A stretch of 64,000 bases of DNA from assembly GCA_030693515.1 (NCBI GenBank), contig JAUYAK010000076.1, positions 102,319 to 166,318 on the forward strand. The letters are read 5' to 3'. Each line of letters begins with the position of its first letter. Positions within the stretch are counted from its first letter, which is position 1. The notes below the pieces were generated by a model. That model had not been told where the DNA came from. It saw nothing but the letters and a program-made list of their open reading frames with translations, and ran no database searches. Shown piece by piece: positions 1 through 8,402 of this stretch. The translations under genes and the position numbers were made by a program. The DNA is from Opitutaceae bacterium. Its GTDB lineage: Bacteria; Verrucomicrobiota; Verrucomicrobiia; Opitutales; Opitutaceae.

Positions 1-2162
1 AGGAGGCCCGGACTCAAAACACCTGGCGCGGGGCGGGCGCCGCCACGACCGCGCTTTCGGCCACGGCTGCCACGCAGTATCCCGACACCACGCCCGACCG
101 CCCTTACCTCACCGACTATGTCGTCGAGGATGGTGGCAAGACCACGATGCGGACCTCGGCCGCCGCGACGGTCGACTACAAGTTTTCGGCCAACGATCGC
201 GTCTCACTCTCGTTCGAGGCGACGTTCTTCGATTCGCCGCTCAACCAGCGCACCCTGTCGTTCTTCGTGAACCGGGTGGCACCCGGAAACTTCACGTCCA
301 CCTCGACGCAGGGGGAGATCGGACGGGGCGAGATCCGGCAGACCAGCCAGGCGCGTCACCACTCACGTGTGAAGATTATGCCGACGCTCGTCTGGCGTCA
401 TGACGGGCCCGTTTGGAAAGCCGAGAGCGGCCTCGGCTACTCGAAGGAGCGGCTGCATTTCCGAAGCGCGGACAAGGGCTATTTCAACCAGGTTGTGTCG
501 ACGCGCCGGAATGTGACCGTGGCCTTCGACGACATCTTCTATCTGCAGCCGCGAAAAATCACGGTGACGGACGGCACGACGGGTGCCGCGGTCGATCCGT
601 ATAATCTCGATAACTACGTTCTTTCCACCGCGAACGCGACCTTTCGCCGCACCCAGGATGTGAAGCGCAGCGCCTACTCCAACCTCCGTCGCGACCTCGA
701 AGTTGGCGGGGTGCCGTTCACGTTGAAGGGCGGAGTGGATGTCCGCGAATCGCGCCGGGATGATTTCCAGAGTGTGCCGCCGTTTGCCATCGTCGGCGCC
801 GACGGCCGGGCCAGCACTTCGCCCACGGAGGCGGGCAGCGACGATCGCGCCGGCGTCGCTCTGGATCCGGTCTTTTCACAGCGAGTCGCACCCTACGGAT
901 TCCCCAAGATCCAGCACACTAGCACGCAAAATGTCTTTAACCTCTATAACGCGAACCCTGGCCGCTTCACACTCGATCAGAACAGCCTTTACCGTTCGGA
1001 GATCTCCAGTTCCAAGCTCGCGAAGGAACTCGTTTCCTCCGCCTACCTCCGCGGCGATGTCGCCTTGTTCGATCGCCGGCTGAAACTCGTCGGTGGTCTC
1101 CGCGGCGAGCAGACGAACGTCGAGGCGGAAGGTCCGCGCACGGATCCCACCCTGAATTACCAGCGCGATGCCAGTGGCCGCGTGATCCGCAATGCCGCGG
1201 GGCAGCCTCAACTGATCATTCCGACGAGCAATGCGCTTGGCGTTTCCCAACTTACCTTCCTGCCGCGCGGCACACAGGTGGAGAAGGAGTATCTGCGGCT
1301 CTTCCCGAGCATCAATGCGAGTTTCAACCTCCGCGAGAACCTCATCGCGCGGGCCGCGTGGTATACGTCCGTCGGCCGGCCCAACTTTAATCAATATGCC
1401 GGCGGGGTCACGCTCCCCGACCCAGGACTGCCGCCGGCGACCAATAACCGGATCACGGTGAACAACGCCGCCATCAAGGCGTGGAGCGCGCAGTCGACGA
1501 AGGTCCGGCTCGAATATTATTTCGAAGGCGTCGGGCAAGTATCGGTCGGCGCCTTCCACCGGGAGTTCGAGAACTTTTTCGGCGCAACGATCTTCCCCGC
1601 CACGCCAGAATTCCTCGCCCTCTATGGGCTCGATCCAGCGTCTTACGGCGACTATGACGTCTCGACTCAACACAACGTCGAGGGCGTCGTGAAGACAAGC
1701 GGGGTCGAGTTCGACTACAAGCAGGCGCTCACATTTCTCCCCCACTGGGCCCGCGGGCTGCAGGTGTTTGCGAACGCCAGTGCGTTGCGGGCCACGGGCG
1801 ACCAGACCGCGGACTTCGCGGGCTATGTGCCGCGCGTCTATAACTGGGGCATCAGCCTGACCCGCACTAAATACAATCTTCGCGCCAATTGGAACTATCG
1901 CGGACGCAGTCGACAGGCCCCGCTTACCGGCCGGGGCGTCGAACCCGGCACGTTCACCTGGATGTCGAAGCAACTCTTTCTCGACCTCCAGGCGGAGTAT
2001 CAATTTTCACGGCGCCTCATCTTTTTCGCGAATCTGCGCAATGTCGGTGACGCCACGAACGACACGGAGATTTTCGGTCCCGGCACGCCGGAGCACGCGC
2101 AATTCCGTCAGCGCACCACCTACGGTTCGTTGTGGTCATTCGGCGTGAAGGGATCGTTTTGA
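1..2162 (+). CDS. TonB-dependent receptor, 5' truncated by window edge
   Basis: The reading frame is open from base 3 of the window, so the gene starts upstream and only about the last 720 residues are present. The visible part is a TonB-dependent outer-membrane beta-barrel: alternating amphipathic strands, long polar loops, a SVGRPNFNQ-type strand and the C-terminal GVKGSF with a terminal aromatic residue, typical of BAM-folded barrels. The closing strands resemble those of the two large receptors at 16464-19613 and 22006-25137, so it probably belongs to the same long family with an N-terminal carboxypeptidase-like domain and plug, both outside the window. Substrate import across the outer membrane using TonB energy is the family role; the substrate cannot be read from sequence. 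No gene follows on this strand until 3918. Confidence 0.93.
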   Translation, partial: EARTQNTWRGAGAATTALSATAATQYPDTTPDRPYLTDYVVEDGGKTTMRTSAAATVDYKFSANDRVSLSFEATFFDSPLNQRTLSFFVNRVAPGNFTSTSTQGEIGRGEIRQTSQARHHSRVKIMPTLVWRHDGPVWKAESGLGYSKERLHFRSADKGYFNQVVSTRRNVTVAFDDIFYLQPRKITVTDGTTGAAVDPYNLDNYVLSTANATFRRTQDVKRSAYSNLRRDLEVGGVPFTLKGGVDVRESRRDDFQSVPPFAIVGADGRASTSPTEAGSDDRAGVALDPVFSQRVAPYGFPKIQHTSTQNVFNLYNANPGRFTLDQNSLYRSEISSSKLAKELVSSAYLRGDVALFDRRLKLVGGLRGEQTNVEAEGPRTDPTLNYQRDASGRVIRNAAGQPQLIIPTSNALGVSQLTFLPRGTQVEKEYLRLFPSINASFNLRENLIARAAWYTSVGRPNFNQYAGGVTLPDPGLPPATNNRITVNNAAIKAWSAQSTKVRLEYYFEGVGQVSVGAFHREFENFFGATIFPATPEFLALYGLDPASYGDYDVSTQHNVEGVVKTSGVEFDYKQALTFLPHWARGLQVFANASALRATGDQTADFAGYVPRVYNWGISLTRTKYNLRANWNYRGRSRQAPLTGRGVEPGTFTWMSKQLFLDLQAEYQFSRRLIFFANLRNVGDATNDTEIFGPGTPEHAQFRQRTTYGSLWSFGVKGSF

Positions 2163-2607
2163 ATGCGTTCACCAAGGTAAATTCCGCGCGGAGCGAGAGA
2201 CCTCAACGACGGTTTGTCCAATCAACGTCACGACGTGGACAGCGCGGATGGGATGTGTGCAACGGTGTTGGCGTTAATGGATGAGATCTGGGTCGACGGG
2301 CGGCACCGCTCAACGGTGGACAGAGGCGGCCAACGCTGCGGGTTCCGTTTGGTCGGCGCAGAAGTCGGAGCGGTCCCTAGTAGCGACAAGCGACTAATCA
2401 CCGCGGAGCGAAGGGTCCGCACTTGGTCAACGCGAATTGCGCAGCGAAGGACTCTGGTGATGAGTCCTTCGGAATTACCTACACCAACCAAAGTCCAGTT
2501 GCTGCAACGGACGCGCGGTCCGCGCGGCGGCAATGAGAAGGGGCGCGTATCTGACGCTACGCCCGCAGAAGCGCCAGCAGGCTTTCGGTCGTCTTGCGAA
2601 TACTCGT
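2163..2607. other. Gene-free gap between convergent genes
   Basis: This stretch of about 445 bases lies between the ends of two convergent genes. Open frames exist on both strands (for example 2214-2723 plus) but their translations are rich in Arg/Ser/Pro, have no recognisable domain and run into the alginate-lyase-family gene. I regard them as chance frames in GC-rich DNA. The only structure seen is a short perfect hairpin at 2448-2468. Confidence 0.6.
2448..2468. terminator. Short hairpin, weak terminator candidate
   Basis: AGGACTC, a 7-base spacer and GAGTCCT form a perfect 7-bp stem in the gap between convergent genes. There is no T-run on either side, so intrinsic termination is only a possibility based on its position. 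Confidence 0.22.
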
Positions 2608-3792
2608 CTACTTGGCCCCGGAGCCCAAAGCCGGCAGCCCCACCGTCCCGACTTCGCCGTGGGTTAGCGTTTCCCAGACCATGTGATTCATGTCCGCGCC
2701 GGTCGGTCGGTTCGTCGGGATGACTGCGGCCATCTTCGGTAGAGTGGCGCCGAGGCGCGTGTGAAAATGGTTGTAGGCGATTTCCCACGTGGGCTGGAGG
2801 GAGAAAACGATTTTCGGGGGTGCGGGCGTGGTGTTCGGCTTGAGGAACTGCGCTTGGTATTCCATCGCGGCGACGATGCGCGAGCCTTGTTCGGCGTAGA
2901 GGTCGAGGCCTTGCTGGCGCGCAGTCTCGGCCGCGTTGACGAGTGACGAGAAGGTCATGTTCGCGTGGTGCGGATCGCGCGCGGTCTCTTGTAGCACCCC
3001 GTCGACGAAGGGGGGAAAGACGCCTTTGTTGCTCCACGGTGCCGAGGCTGGCAGGCCGTTGGGCGGCGGGATCGGCGACGGGCCGTCGGACTTCAGGTAG
3101 ATGACGGCGGGAGCGCGCCCGCGCCACATTCGCACACCGTGGGCGAACGTGATGCGGTCGTCGTTGAACACACCGATATTGATCAATGCCTCGGCCATCG
3201 CGAGTTCCTTGTTCCCGTTTTCGTCGCAGCCGTTGATGAGCGACGGGACGTATTGGGTGACGAGCATTTTCTGGAACCGCGCGATGTCCTCTTTCGCCCA
3301 AAAGTCGGAGGTGTAGCGGATGATTTCGGCGGCGCGTGGCCAGACCGAGGCGGTCCACGCGGCTTGGACGGGACCATTTTCATTGATGTGGCCGCCGGTG
3401 AGAATGCCGGCCCAGGCATTCATGATGCGGATCGCGTTGCGGGCGTATTTCTCGTTGCCCGTGATGTGCCAGGCGAGCGCCTGGGTATACGCGGCGGTGG
3501 CATCGCGGCGCTCGTCCTTGCAGCCCAGATCGGGGCGGGAGTTCGGCCCGCACTCAATGGTAGCGCGCGGGCTCGGCGTGTAATTCAAGTCGGCGAGCGG
3601 ACTTGTGAGCAGTGTGGCGAAGGCTGTCTTCTGCGGTTCGGTGCCGGCAGCAACCCGTTGCTGGATGAGGTCGAGCTGGGCGCGGTTGAGCAAAATACCG
3701 GGGTGGTTAAACGGCACGCGCGAATAGTCGGTCTTGGCTGCGAGAGGCGCGAGGCAAGCGAACGTAACGAGGAGGAGGGCAAGAAGGCGCAT
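2608..3792 (-). CDS. Alginate lyase family protein (secreted)
   Basis: A 394-residue protein with a classic Sec signal peptide (MRLLALLLVTFACLAPLAA, cleavage before the KTDYSR region). The mature part matches the alginate-lyase superfamily alpha/alpha-barrel fold: an early HPG(I/V)L segment with a following INEL-like helix, WHITGNEKYARNA in the middle (about residues 114-126), and NGNKELAMAEALINIGVF near residues 194-211, the usual place of the conserved Asn and helix of this fold. The family cleaves uronate-containing polysaccharides by beta-elimination in the periplasm or outside the cell, but many members have unknown substrates, so alginate itself should not be assumed. It is a single-gene unit, divergent from the sugar isomerase-like gene at 3918 and separated from it by about 125 bases. 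Confidence 0.82.
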   Translation of the reverse strand: MRLLALLLVTFACLAPLAAKTDYSRVPFNHPGILLNRAQLDLIQQRVAAGTEPQKTAFATLLTSPLADLNYTPSPRATIECGPNSRPDLGCKDERRDATAAYTQALAWHITGNEKYARNAIRIMNAWAGILTGGHINENGPVQAAWTASVWPRAAEIIRYTSDFWAKEDIARFQKMLVTQYVPSLINGCDENGNKELAMAEALINIGVFNDDRITFAHGVRMWRGRAPAVIYLKSDGPSPIPPPNGLPASAPWSNKGVFPPFVDGVLQETARDPHHANMTFSSLVNAAETARQQGLDLYAEQGSRIVAAMEYQAQFLKPNTTPAPPKIVFSLQPTWEIAYNHFHTRLGATLPKMAAVIPTNRPTGADMNHMVWETLTHGEVGTVGLPALGSGAK

Positions 3793-3804
3793 GGGGTGGT
3801 GAAA

Positions 3805-3896
3805 GGGTAAATAGCGCTACGGAGGCAAATCGGGACAGAGATTCGTGAGGTAGGATGTCCCAAATCAGCGGCCTGGCGCTATTGACCTCTTTACCC
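3805..3896. promoter_or_regulatory. Divergent promoter with split inverted repeat
   Basis: Between the divergent genes starting at 3792 (minus) and 3918 (plus), GGGTAAA-T-AGCGC lies at 3806-3817 and its complement GCGCTAT...TTTACCC at 3876-3896, with extra bases inside the second arm. An 8-base palindrome TAGCGCTA sits at 3812-3819. The two arms face the two genes and could be paired operator sites; no clear -35/-10 pair was identified. Confidence 0.3.
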
Positions 3897-3917
3897 CGCG
3901 GATTCCCTGCCTCTTCC

Positions 3918-4922
3918 ATGAAAGAACACCTGTCCCGTCGCACCTTCCTCAAGTCCGCTCCCCTTCTCCCGCTGGTTGCAACCGCGGGTGGCGCTGTCCT
4001 CGGTGGCACTTCAGTCCAAGCTGCCGTTGCGCCGATCCAGCGGATTGGTGGCGCCCAGCTCAAGGTGTCGTGCAACGCCTACTCTTTCGCGAAGCAGCTC
4101 GGGACCGGCGGCAAGGGGCCAATGAGCCTGGTGGCGTTCGCCGAATTTTGCGCCAAGGCAAACTTCGACGCGATCGACCCGACCGGCTACTATTTTCCCG
4201 GCTACGAGAAAAACGGCCTCGGCGTGCCGACGGACAAGTTTATCTACGAGCTGAAGCGGCGCTGCTTCGACCTTGGCCTCGGGATCAGTGGCACGGGCCT
4301 CGGCAATAATTTCACCATAGCGGACCGGGCCGCGCGCGCCCACGATGTGGAGCGGATCAAAAAATGGGTCGAGGTCGCCGCAAAGCTCGGCGCACCGGTA
4401 ATCCGGGTCTTCGCCGACACCCAGATGCGCGCGGAGAACTGGCAGTCGGTTTCGAAGGGTGCGCCACGTGACGACGTGGAGAAATGGGTCGCGGACGACA
4501 TCCGGGCGTGCGCCGACTACGGCGGGAAATTCGGCGTCGTCATCGGCGTGCAGAATCACGGCGACTTAATCAAGACCGCCGACGATCAGATCGCCCTCAT
4601 CCGGCGCATCGACTCACCGTGGTGCGGGGCAATCGTCGACACCGGCTACTACCGCGGGACCGACAACTACGCCGAAATCGCCAAAGCCGCGCCCTACGCG
4701 GTGAATTGGCAGGTGAAGCAGGGCACGGAGGGCGTCGAAAACGAGGCCTCCGCGCCGACTGATTTGATTCGCTTGGTGAAGATCGTGCGGGCCTCGGGCT
4801 ATCGCGGTTACCTGCCAATCGAACTGCTTTCGTCCCGCGGCGGCACGGAGCCCAAAGATCCTTACAAGGCTGTGCCGGAGTTTCTGGCGGAGGTGCGACG
4901 GGCCATCGCCGCGACGGCCTGA
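3918..4922 (+). CDS. Tat-exported sugar phosphate isomerase/epimerase-like protein
   Basis: The start chosen is the ATG at 3918 because it puts a twin-arginine signal at the N-terminus (LSRRTFLKSAPLLPLV); the frame is open further upstream but that extension looks non-coding. About 334 residues. The mature region is a TIM-barrel of the AP-endonuclease-2/xylose-isomerase-like family: LKVSCNAYSF at the first strand, DAIDPTGYYFPGY, a GLGISGTGL strand, VIRVFAD, then IGVQNHGD and a VDTGYYRG metal-site region and the final YLPIELLS strand. Relatives act on sugars, inositols or 3-keto-sugars; here export and the neighbouring DUF1080 gene (11 bases downstream) suggest glycoside processing in the periplasm. 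First gene of a run of ten. Confidence 0.85.
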   Translation: MKEHLSRRTFLKSAPLLPLVATAGGAVLGGTSVQAAVAPIQRIGGAQLKVSCNAYSFAKQLGTGGKGPMSLVAFAEFCAKANFDAIDPTGYYFPGYEKNGLGVPTDKFIYELKRRCFDLGLGISGTGLGNNFTIADRAARAHDVERIKKWVEVAAKLGAPVIRVFADTQMRAENWQSVSKGAPRDDVEKWVADDIRACADYGGKFGVVIGVQNHGDLIKTADDQIALIRRIDSPWCGAIVDTGYYRGTDNYAEIAKAAPYAVNWQVKQGTEGVENEASAPTDLIRLVKIVRASGYRGYLPIELLSSRGGTEPKDPYKAVPEFLAEVRRAIAATA

Positions 4923-4933
4923 AAATTTTCCCC

Positions 4934-5677
4934 ATGAAACGAATCATCCTTCTTCTGGCATTGATTGCCACGGGCACCTTCGTCTTCGCCGCCGAGGAGG
5001 CAATCGATAGCCGTTTCGTAGCCGCGAAGCCCGGCGCGCAGCTCGCTACCCCTGAATCGCCGACCCTCGGCGCGAAGGCTCCCGCCGGTGCGGTCGTTCT
5101 CTTCGACGGGAAAAATCTCGACGCGTGGGCGAAGAAGGCGGGCAAGGACTGGCTCAAGCAAGACGGACCGGCGAAATGGAAACTCGTCACAGGCGGCGCC
5201 GTCGAGGTCGTGCCCGCCAGCGACTCCCTCATCTCGCGCCAGAAATTTGGCGATGTTCGACTGCACGCGGAGTTTCGCACCCTCGGTGCGCCGACCAACA
5301 GCGGCATCTATTTCCAAGCGCGCTACGAGGTCGATATCAACGAGACCTACGGCCGCATCGACGGCAACGCGTGCGGCAACCTCGGCAACTGCACGCCGAA
5401 AGGCACGACGCCGAAAGCCCGCGCCTCGCGTGCACCGCTGGAGTGGCAGACGCTCGACGTCGAGTTCACGGCGCCGCGCTTCGACGCCGCCGGCAAGAAA
5501 GTCGCCAAGGCTCGCGCCACCGTGCGGCTCAACGGGGTGGAGATTTATCGCGACCAAGAACTCGATCCACCAACGGGCGCGGCGGGCCGGCTCGGCGAGG
5601 CTGCGACCGGGCCTCTGATGTTACAGGAGCACGGCATGCCCCTGCAGTTCCGCAATATTTGGGTCGTCGCCAAGTAA
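4934..5677 (+). CDS. DUF1080 / 3-keto-disaccharide hydrolase domain protein
   Basis: A 247-residue secreted protein (signal MKRIILLLALIATGTFVFA). After a short linker come the landmarks of the family: VVLFDGKNLDAW (about 55-66), a KWKLV...GAVEVVP strand, DVRLHAEFR, NSGIYFQARYEVDI (about 122-135), EWQTLDVEF and a closing PLQFRNIWV strand. This is a concanavalin-like jelly roll; characterised relatives hydrolyse or eliminate 3-keto-glycosides. It sits 11 bases after the isomerase-like gene and is very likely co-transcribed with it. Two further DUF1080 proteins occur in the operon at 28831-38100. The exact reaction (hydrolase, lyase or hydratase) cannot be told from sequence. Confidence 0.88.
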   Translation: MKRIILLLALIATGTFVFAAEEAIDSRFVAAKPGAQLATPESPTLGAKAPAGAVVLFDGKNLDAWAKKAGKDWLKQDGPAKWKLVTGGAVEVVPASDSLISRQKFGDVRLHAEFRTLGAPTNSGIYFQARYEVDINETYGRIDGNACGNLGNCTPKGTTPKARASRAPLEWQTLDVEFTAPRFDAAGKKVAKARATVRLNGVEIYRDQELDPPTGAAGRLGEAATGPLMLQEHGMPLQFRNIWVVAK

Positions 5678-5713
5678 AGCCTCCGTCCCCCATCCGTTCG
5701 ACTCCGTCTTCCT

Positions 5714-6043
5714 ATGAAAAAATCCCTCCTCCCCATCGCAGCCATCGGCGTGCTTTGCTTCCTTGCCTCCGTGCGCCCTTCGTTGGCGGCCGCAGGCCTC
5801 GGCCCGAAGGCCAAAATCTTCGCCGAATTCGACACCAACAAGAACTCCGTCATCGACGGCGACGAAGTTGCCGCGGTGCGCAAAGCCTTCGCGGCCGACC
5901 CGAAGGGCCAATTTGCCGCTTACGACAAGAACAAGGATGGCAAACTCGACGATGCCGAGATCGCCGACATCAAGCCGCCTGGCGCGAACAAAGGCGGCGG
6001 TAAAAAAGGCACCGACACGCCGAAGAAAAACGAAACGAAGTAG
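5714..6043 (+). CDS. Small secreted EF-hand protein
   Basis: A 109-residue protein with a signal peptide (MKKSLLPIAAIGVLCFLASVRPSLA). Two canonical EF-hand calcium loops are readable: DTNKNSVIDGDE at residues 40-51 and DKNKDGKLDDAE at 71-82, both with acidic or Asn ligands at loop positions 1, 3, 5, 9 and 12. The tail is Lys/Gly-rich and probably disordered. The arrangement fits a calcium-binding protein of the periplasm or surface. It lies between the DUF1080 gene and a TonB receptor in the same run of genes, so it may stabilise or tether a neighbouring extracellular component; that is inference. Confidence 0.8.
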   Translation: MKKSLLPIAAIGVLCFLASVRPSLAAAGLGPKAKIFAEFDTNKNSVIDGDEVAAVRKAFAADPKGQFAAYDKNKDGKLDDAEIADIKPPGANKGGGKKGTDTPKKNETK

Positions 6044-6074
6044 CTTCGGCGCCCTGACCCTGAACCCCAGCCCC

Positions 6075-8321
6075 ATGCACCCCGCTCGTTCCCTCCGGTC
6101 TGCCGCGCTCTCGCTCGCGAGCCTCGCCCTTGGCTCGCTGGCGTCAGCGCAAGCCACCAAATCCGAGCAGGCGATCATGCTCTCCGAATTCACCGTGGCC
6201 GAAGGCGCCGACGGCAGTTACGTCGCCTCCGAGTCCATCACTGGCACTCGCGTGCGCACGCCGATCAAGGACCTGACGTTTACCGTCAACGTCATTACGA
6301 GTGAGTTCCTCCAGGACTTCGCCTATTTCGAAATCAACGACCTCGGCTACACGAGTTCGGTGAACAATTTCGACAACGGCGGTGGCAACGTGAACATCCG
6401 CGGCTACGGCGCGACCTCGTATCTGCGCAACGGCTTCCTCCGCCTCGGCCTCGTGGATCGCGTCAACGTGGATCGCATCGAGGTCATCAAGGGGCCCGCC
6501 GCCGCCATCTACGGGATGACGACGCCCGCCGGGATGTTGAACATCATCACGAAGCGTCCGAAGGATCGCCCGGCGCAAAGTTTTTCGATTGCCGCTGGCA
6601 GTTATGGGACGACCCGTGCCGACTTCAACGCGGCCGGGCCCGTCGGATTTCTCGGCAACACCAACTACGCGTTCAGCGCCGGTTTCCACGAGCGTAACTA
6701 CGATACGCCTTGGGCCATGACCCGCTCGAAGACCGGCTCGCTCGCCGTGCAACACAAGTTCTCGCCGCGCTCCAGCGTCCTCGTTGAACTCGAATGGATC
6801 GCGCGCCGCACGAATCCCATTGGCGCGATTCCATTCCGCTCGGTCTCGAATGCCCCGGCCACCGCGCGTATTCAAGGACTCGCTACAGAGCTGAAGAACT
6901 TCAGCCAGAACGGGCCGAATTCCGAACAGAACCGCGACGTTGCTTCGGTCAATATCATCTACGAAAGCCGACTGAGCGACGTGTGGTCGCTGCGCGTCGG
7001 TGGCGCGGCCTTTCACCGGCATTCGCTCGCGTTCAACAACGGCAACAGCACAACTTTCGATGTTCTCACACGTCGCATCACCGGCCGCACTGCGAGCAAA
7101 GCGTGGATCGGCGAGGACGGCGCCGCGGGCCAGATCGACGTGCTTGCGCATTACAAACTCTTCGGCGGGCGGCTCGATAACAAGACGATCTTCACGGCCG
7201 ACCACTCGCAATACTGGAAATACAATCCCACGAAACAGGTCCCCGCCACGGTAAACAACAACGTCAACTTCTTCTCCGCTAACCTCAGCGTGGATAACCC
7301 GGACTACCGTGTGCCGGCCTTCGCTGCGGACGTTTACACCAACCTCAACCGCAAGCTCGTCTCACGCGTCGATGTGAACGGTGGTTTCCTCCGGCAGCAA
7401 ATCACCACCCTGAACAACCGCCTCATCGCCGTCGCTGGCACGCGCGTGGACAACGTCACGTTTAACTTCTGGGACAAAGCCGCCGCCGCCGCGAACCCCG
7501 CCTCGCTCACAACGATCAATCATTTTCACGACTTCCAGTTTTCTCCGATGGTCGGCGTGAACTACAAACTCACGCGGGAGATTGCGTTCTATGCGAACCG
7601 CTCGAATTCGTTTTCGCCGAACGCCCAGCGTGCGACGGCCGGCCTCAACGCCAGCGAGTCTGCGCGGGGTTGGGACTACGGTTTTAAAACCGGGTTCTTC
7701 GACGACAAACTCCAGTTCACCCTCGGCGGCTACTACATCGACCGCACCGGTGTCACCGCGACCGAGGTCCTCCCCAACGGCACGACGGTCACGACCTCTG
7801 CCGGCAACCAAAACGCGCGGGGCATCGAACTCGACTTCACGTGGCGCGCTACGAGCGACCTGACCTTGCTGGGCGGCTACGGCTATGTGGATGCCCGCGT
7901 CGTCTCCAACGGCCGCGACCTCGACTCCGTCGGCCGCCGCCCCTCCCGGCTCCCTGCCGTCACCTACGGCCTCGCGCTCAAATATAATCTCGCCGCCGTC
8001 GCGAAGGGCCTCGCCTTCAACGCGGGCGTCCAGTTCACCGGCCAGACCTTCCCCGACTCGACTGCCGGCGGCATCAACGAACCGGCCAGTAGTCCCAATC
8101 GCGGTTTCACGCTTTCCCACGACGGCCGCCGCACGCTCTCGCTGCCAAGCTACACCGTCGTGGATCTTGGCTTGAGCTATCGCTTGCGTCCGGCGGATTC
8201 GAAATTCTCCCACTCGGTCCGGCTCAACGTGAAGAATCTCGCTGACGCCGATTATATCGACACCGGAAAAAAAGCCGGCGACCGCCGCGCCTTTTACGTG
8301 AGCTACACGGTGAATCACTAA
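6075..8321 (+). CDS. TonB-dependent receptor (siderophore-receptor-like)
   Basis: The ATG at 6075 is chosen over the longer open frame because it gives a proper signal peptide (MHPARSLRSAALSLASLALGSLASA), for 748 residues. Then come a TonB-box-like LSEFTV, a plug domain with SITGTRV, VNIRGYGA, RIEVIKGPAAAIYGMTTPAG and NIITKRP, and a 22-strand-type barrel ending YVSYTVNH. Plug and barrel follow the FhuA/FoxA-like siderophore-receptor layout, but in this phylum such receptors also serve glycans and vitamins. It closely parallels the receptor at 11737-13932. Lies 31 bases downstream of the EF-hand gene. Confidence 0.93.
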   Translation: MHPARSLRSAALSLASLALGSLASAQATKSEQAIMLSEFTVAEGADGSYVASESITGTRVRTPIKDLTFTVNVITSEFLQDFAYFEINDLGYTSSVNNFDNGGGNVNIRGYGATSYLRNGFLRLGLVDRVNVDRIEVIKGPAAAIYGMTTPAGMLNIITKRPKDRPAQSFSIAAGSYGTTRADFNAAGPVGFLGNTNYAFSAGFHERNYDTPWAMTRSKTGSLAVQHKFSPRSSVLVELEWIARRTNPIGAIPFRSVSNAPATARIQGLATELKNFSQNGPNSEQNRDVASVNIIYESRLSDVWSLRVGGAAFHRHSLAFNNGNSTTFDVLTRRITGRTASKAWIGEDGAAGQIDVLAHYKLFGGRLDNKTIFTADHSQYWKYNPTKQVPATVNNNVNFFSANLSVDNPDYRVPAFAADVYTNLNRKLVSRVDVNGGFLRQQITTLNNRLIAVAGTRVDNVTFNFWDKAAAAANPASLTTINHFHDFQFSPMVGVNYKLTREIAFYANRSNSFSPNAQRATAGLNASESARGWDYGFKTGFFDDKLQFTLGGYYIDRTGVTATEVLPNGTTVTTSAGNQNARGIELDFTWRATSDLTLLGGYGYVDARVVSNGRDLDSVGRRPSRLPAVTYGLALKYNLAAVAKGLAFNAGVQFTGQTFPDSTAGGINEPASSPNRGFTLSHDGRRTLSLPSYTVVDLGLSYRLRPADSKFSHSVRLNVKNLADADYIDTGKKAGDRRAFYVSYTVNH

Positions 8322-8402
8322 TCCACGCGCGTTTGATCCGGCCCTGCCGCCATCGGTCGCGCGAATCTCTCTTAAACCATCTCCCTCAAACCTCTTCCTC
8401 CC

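Noticed and set aside
2214..2723. 169-codon plus-strand frame
   Set aside because: It overlaps the alginate-lyase-family gene on the other strand and has the Arg/Ser/Pro bias of a shadow frame.
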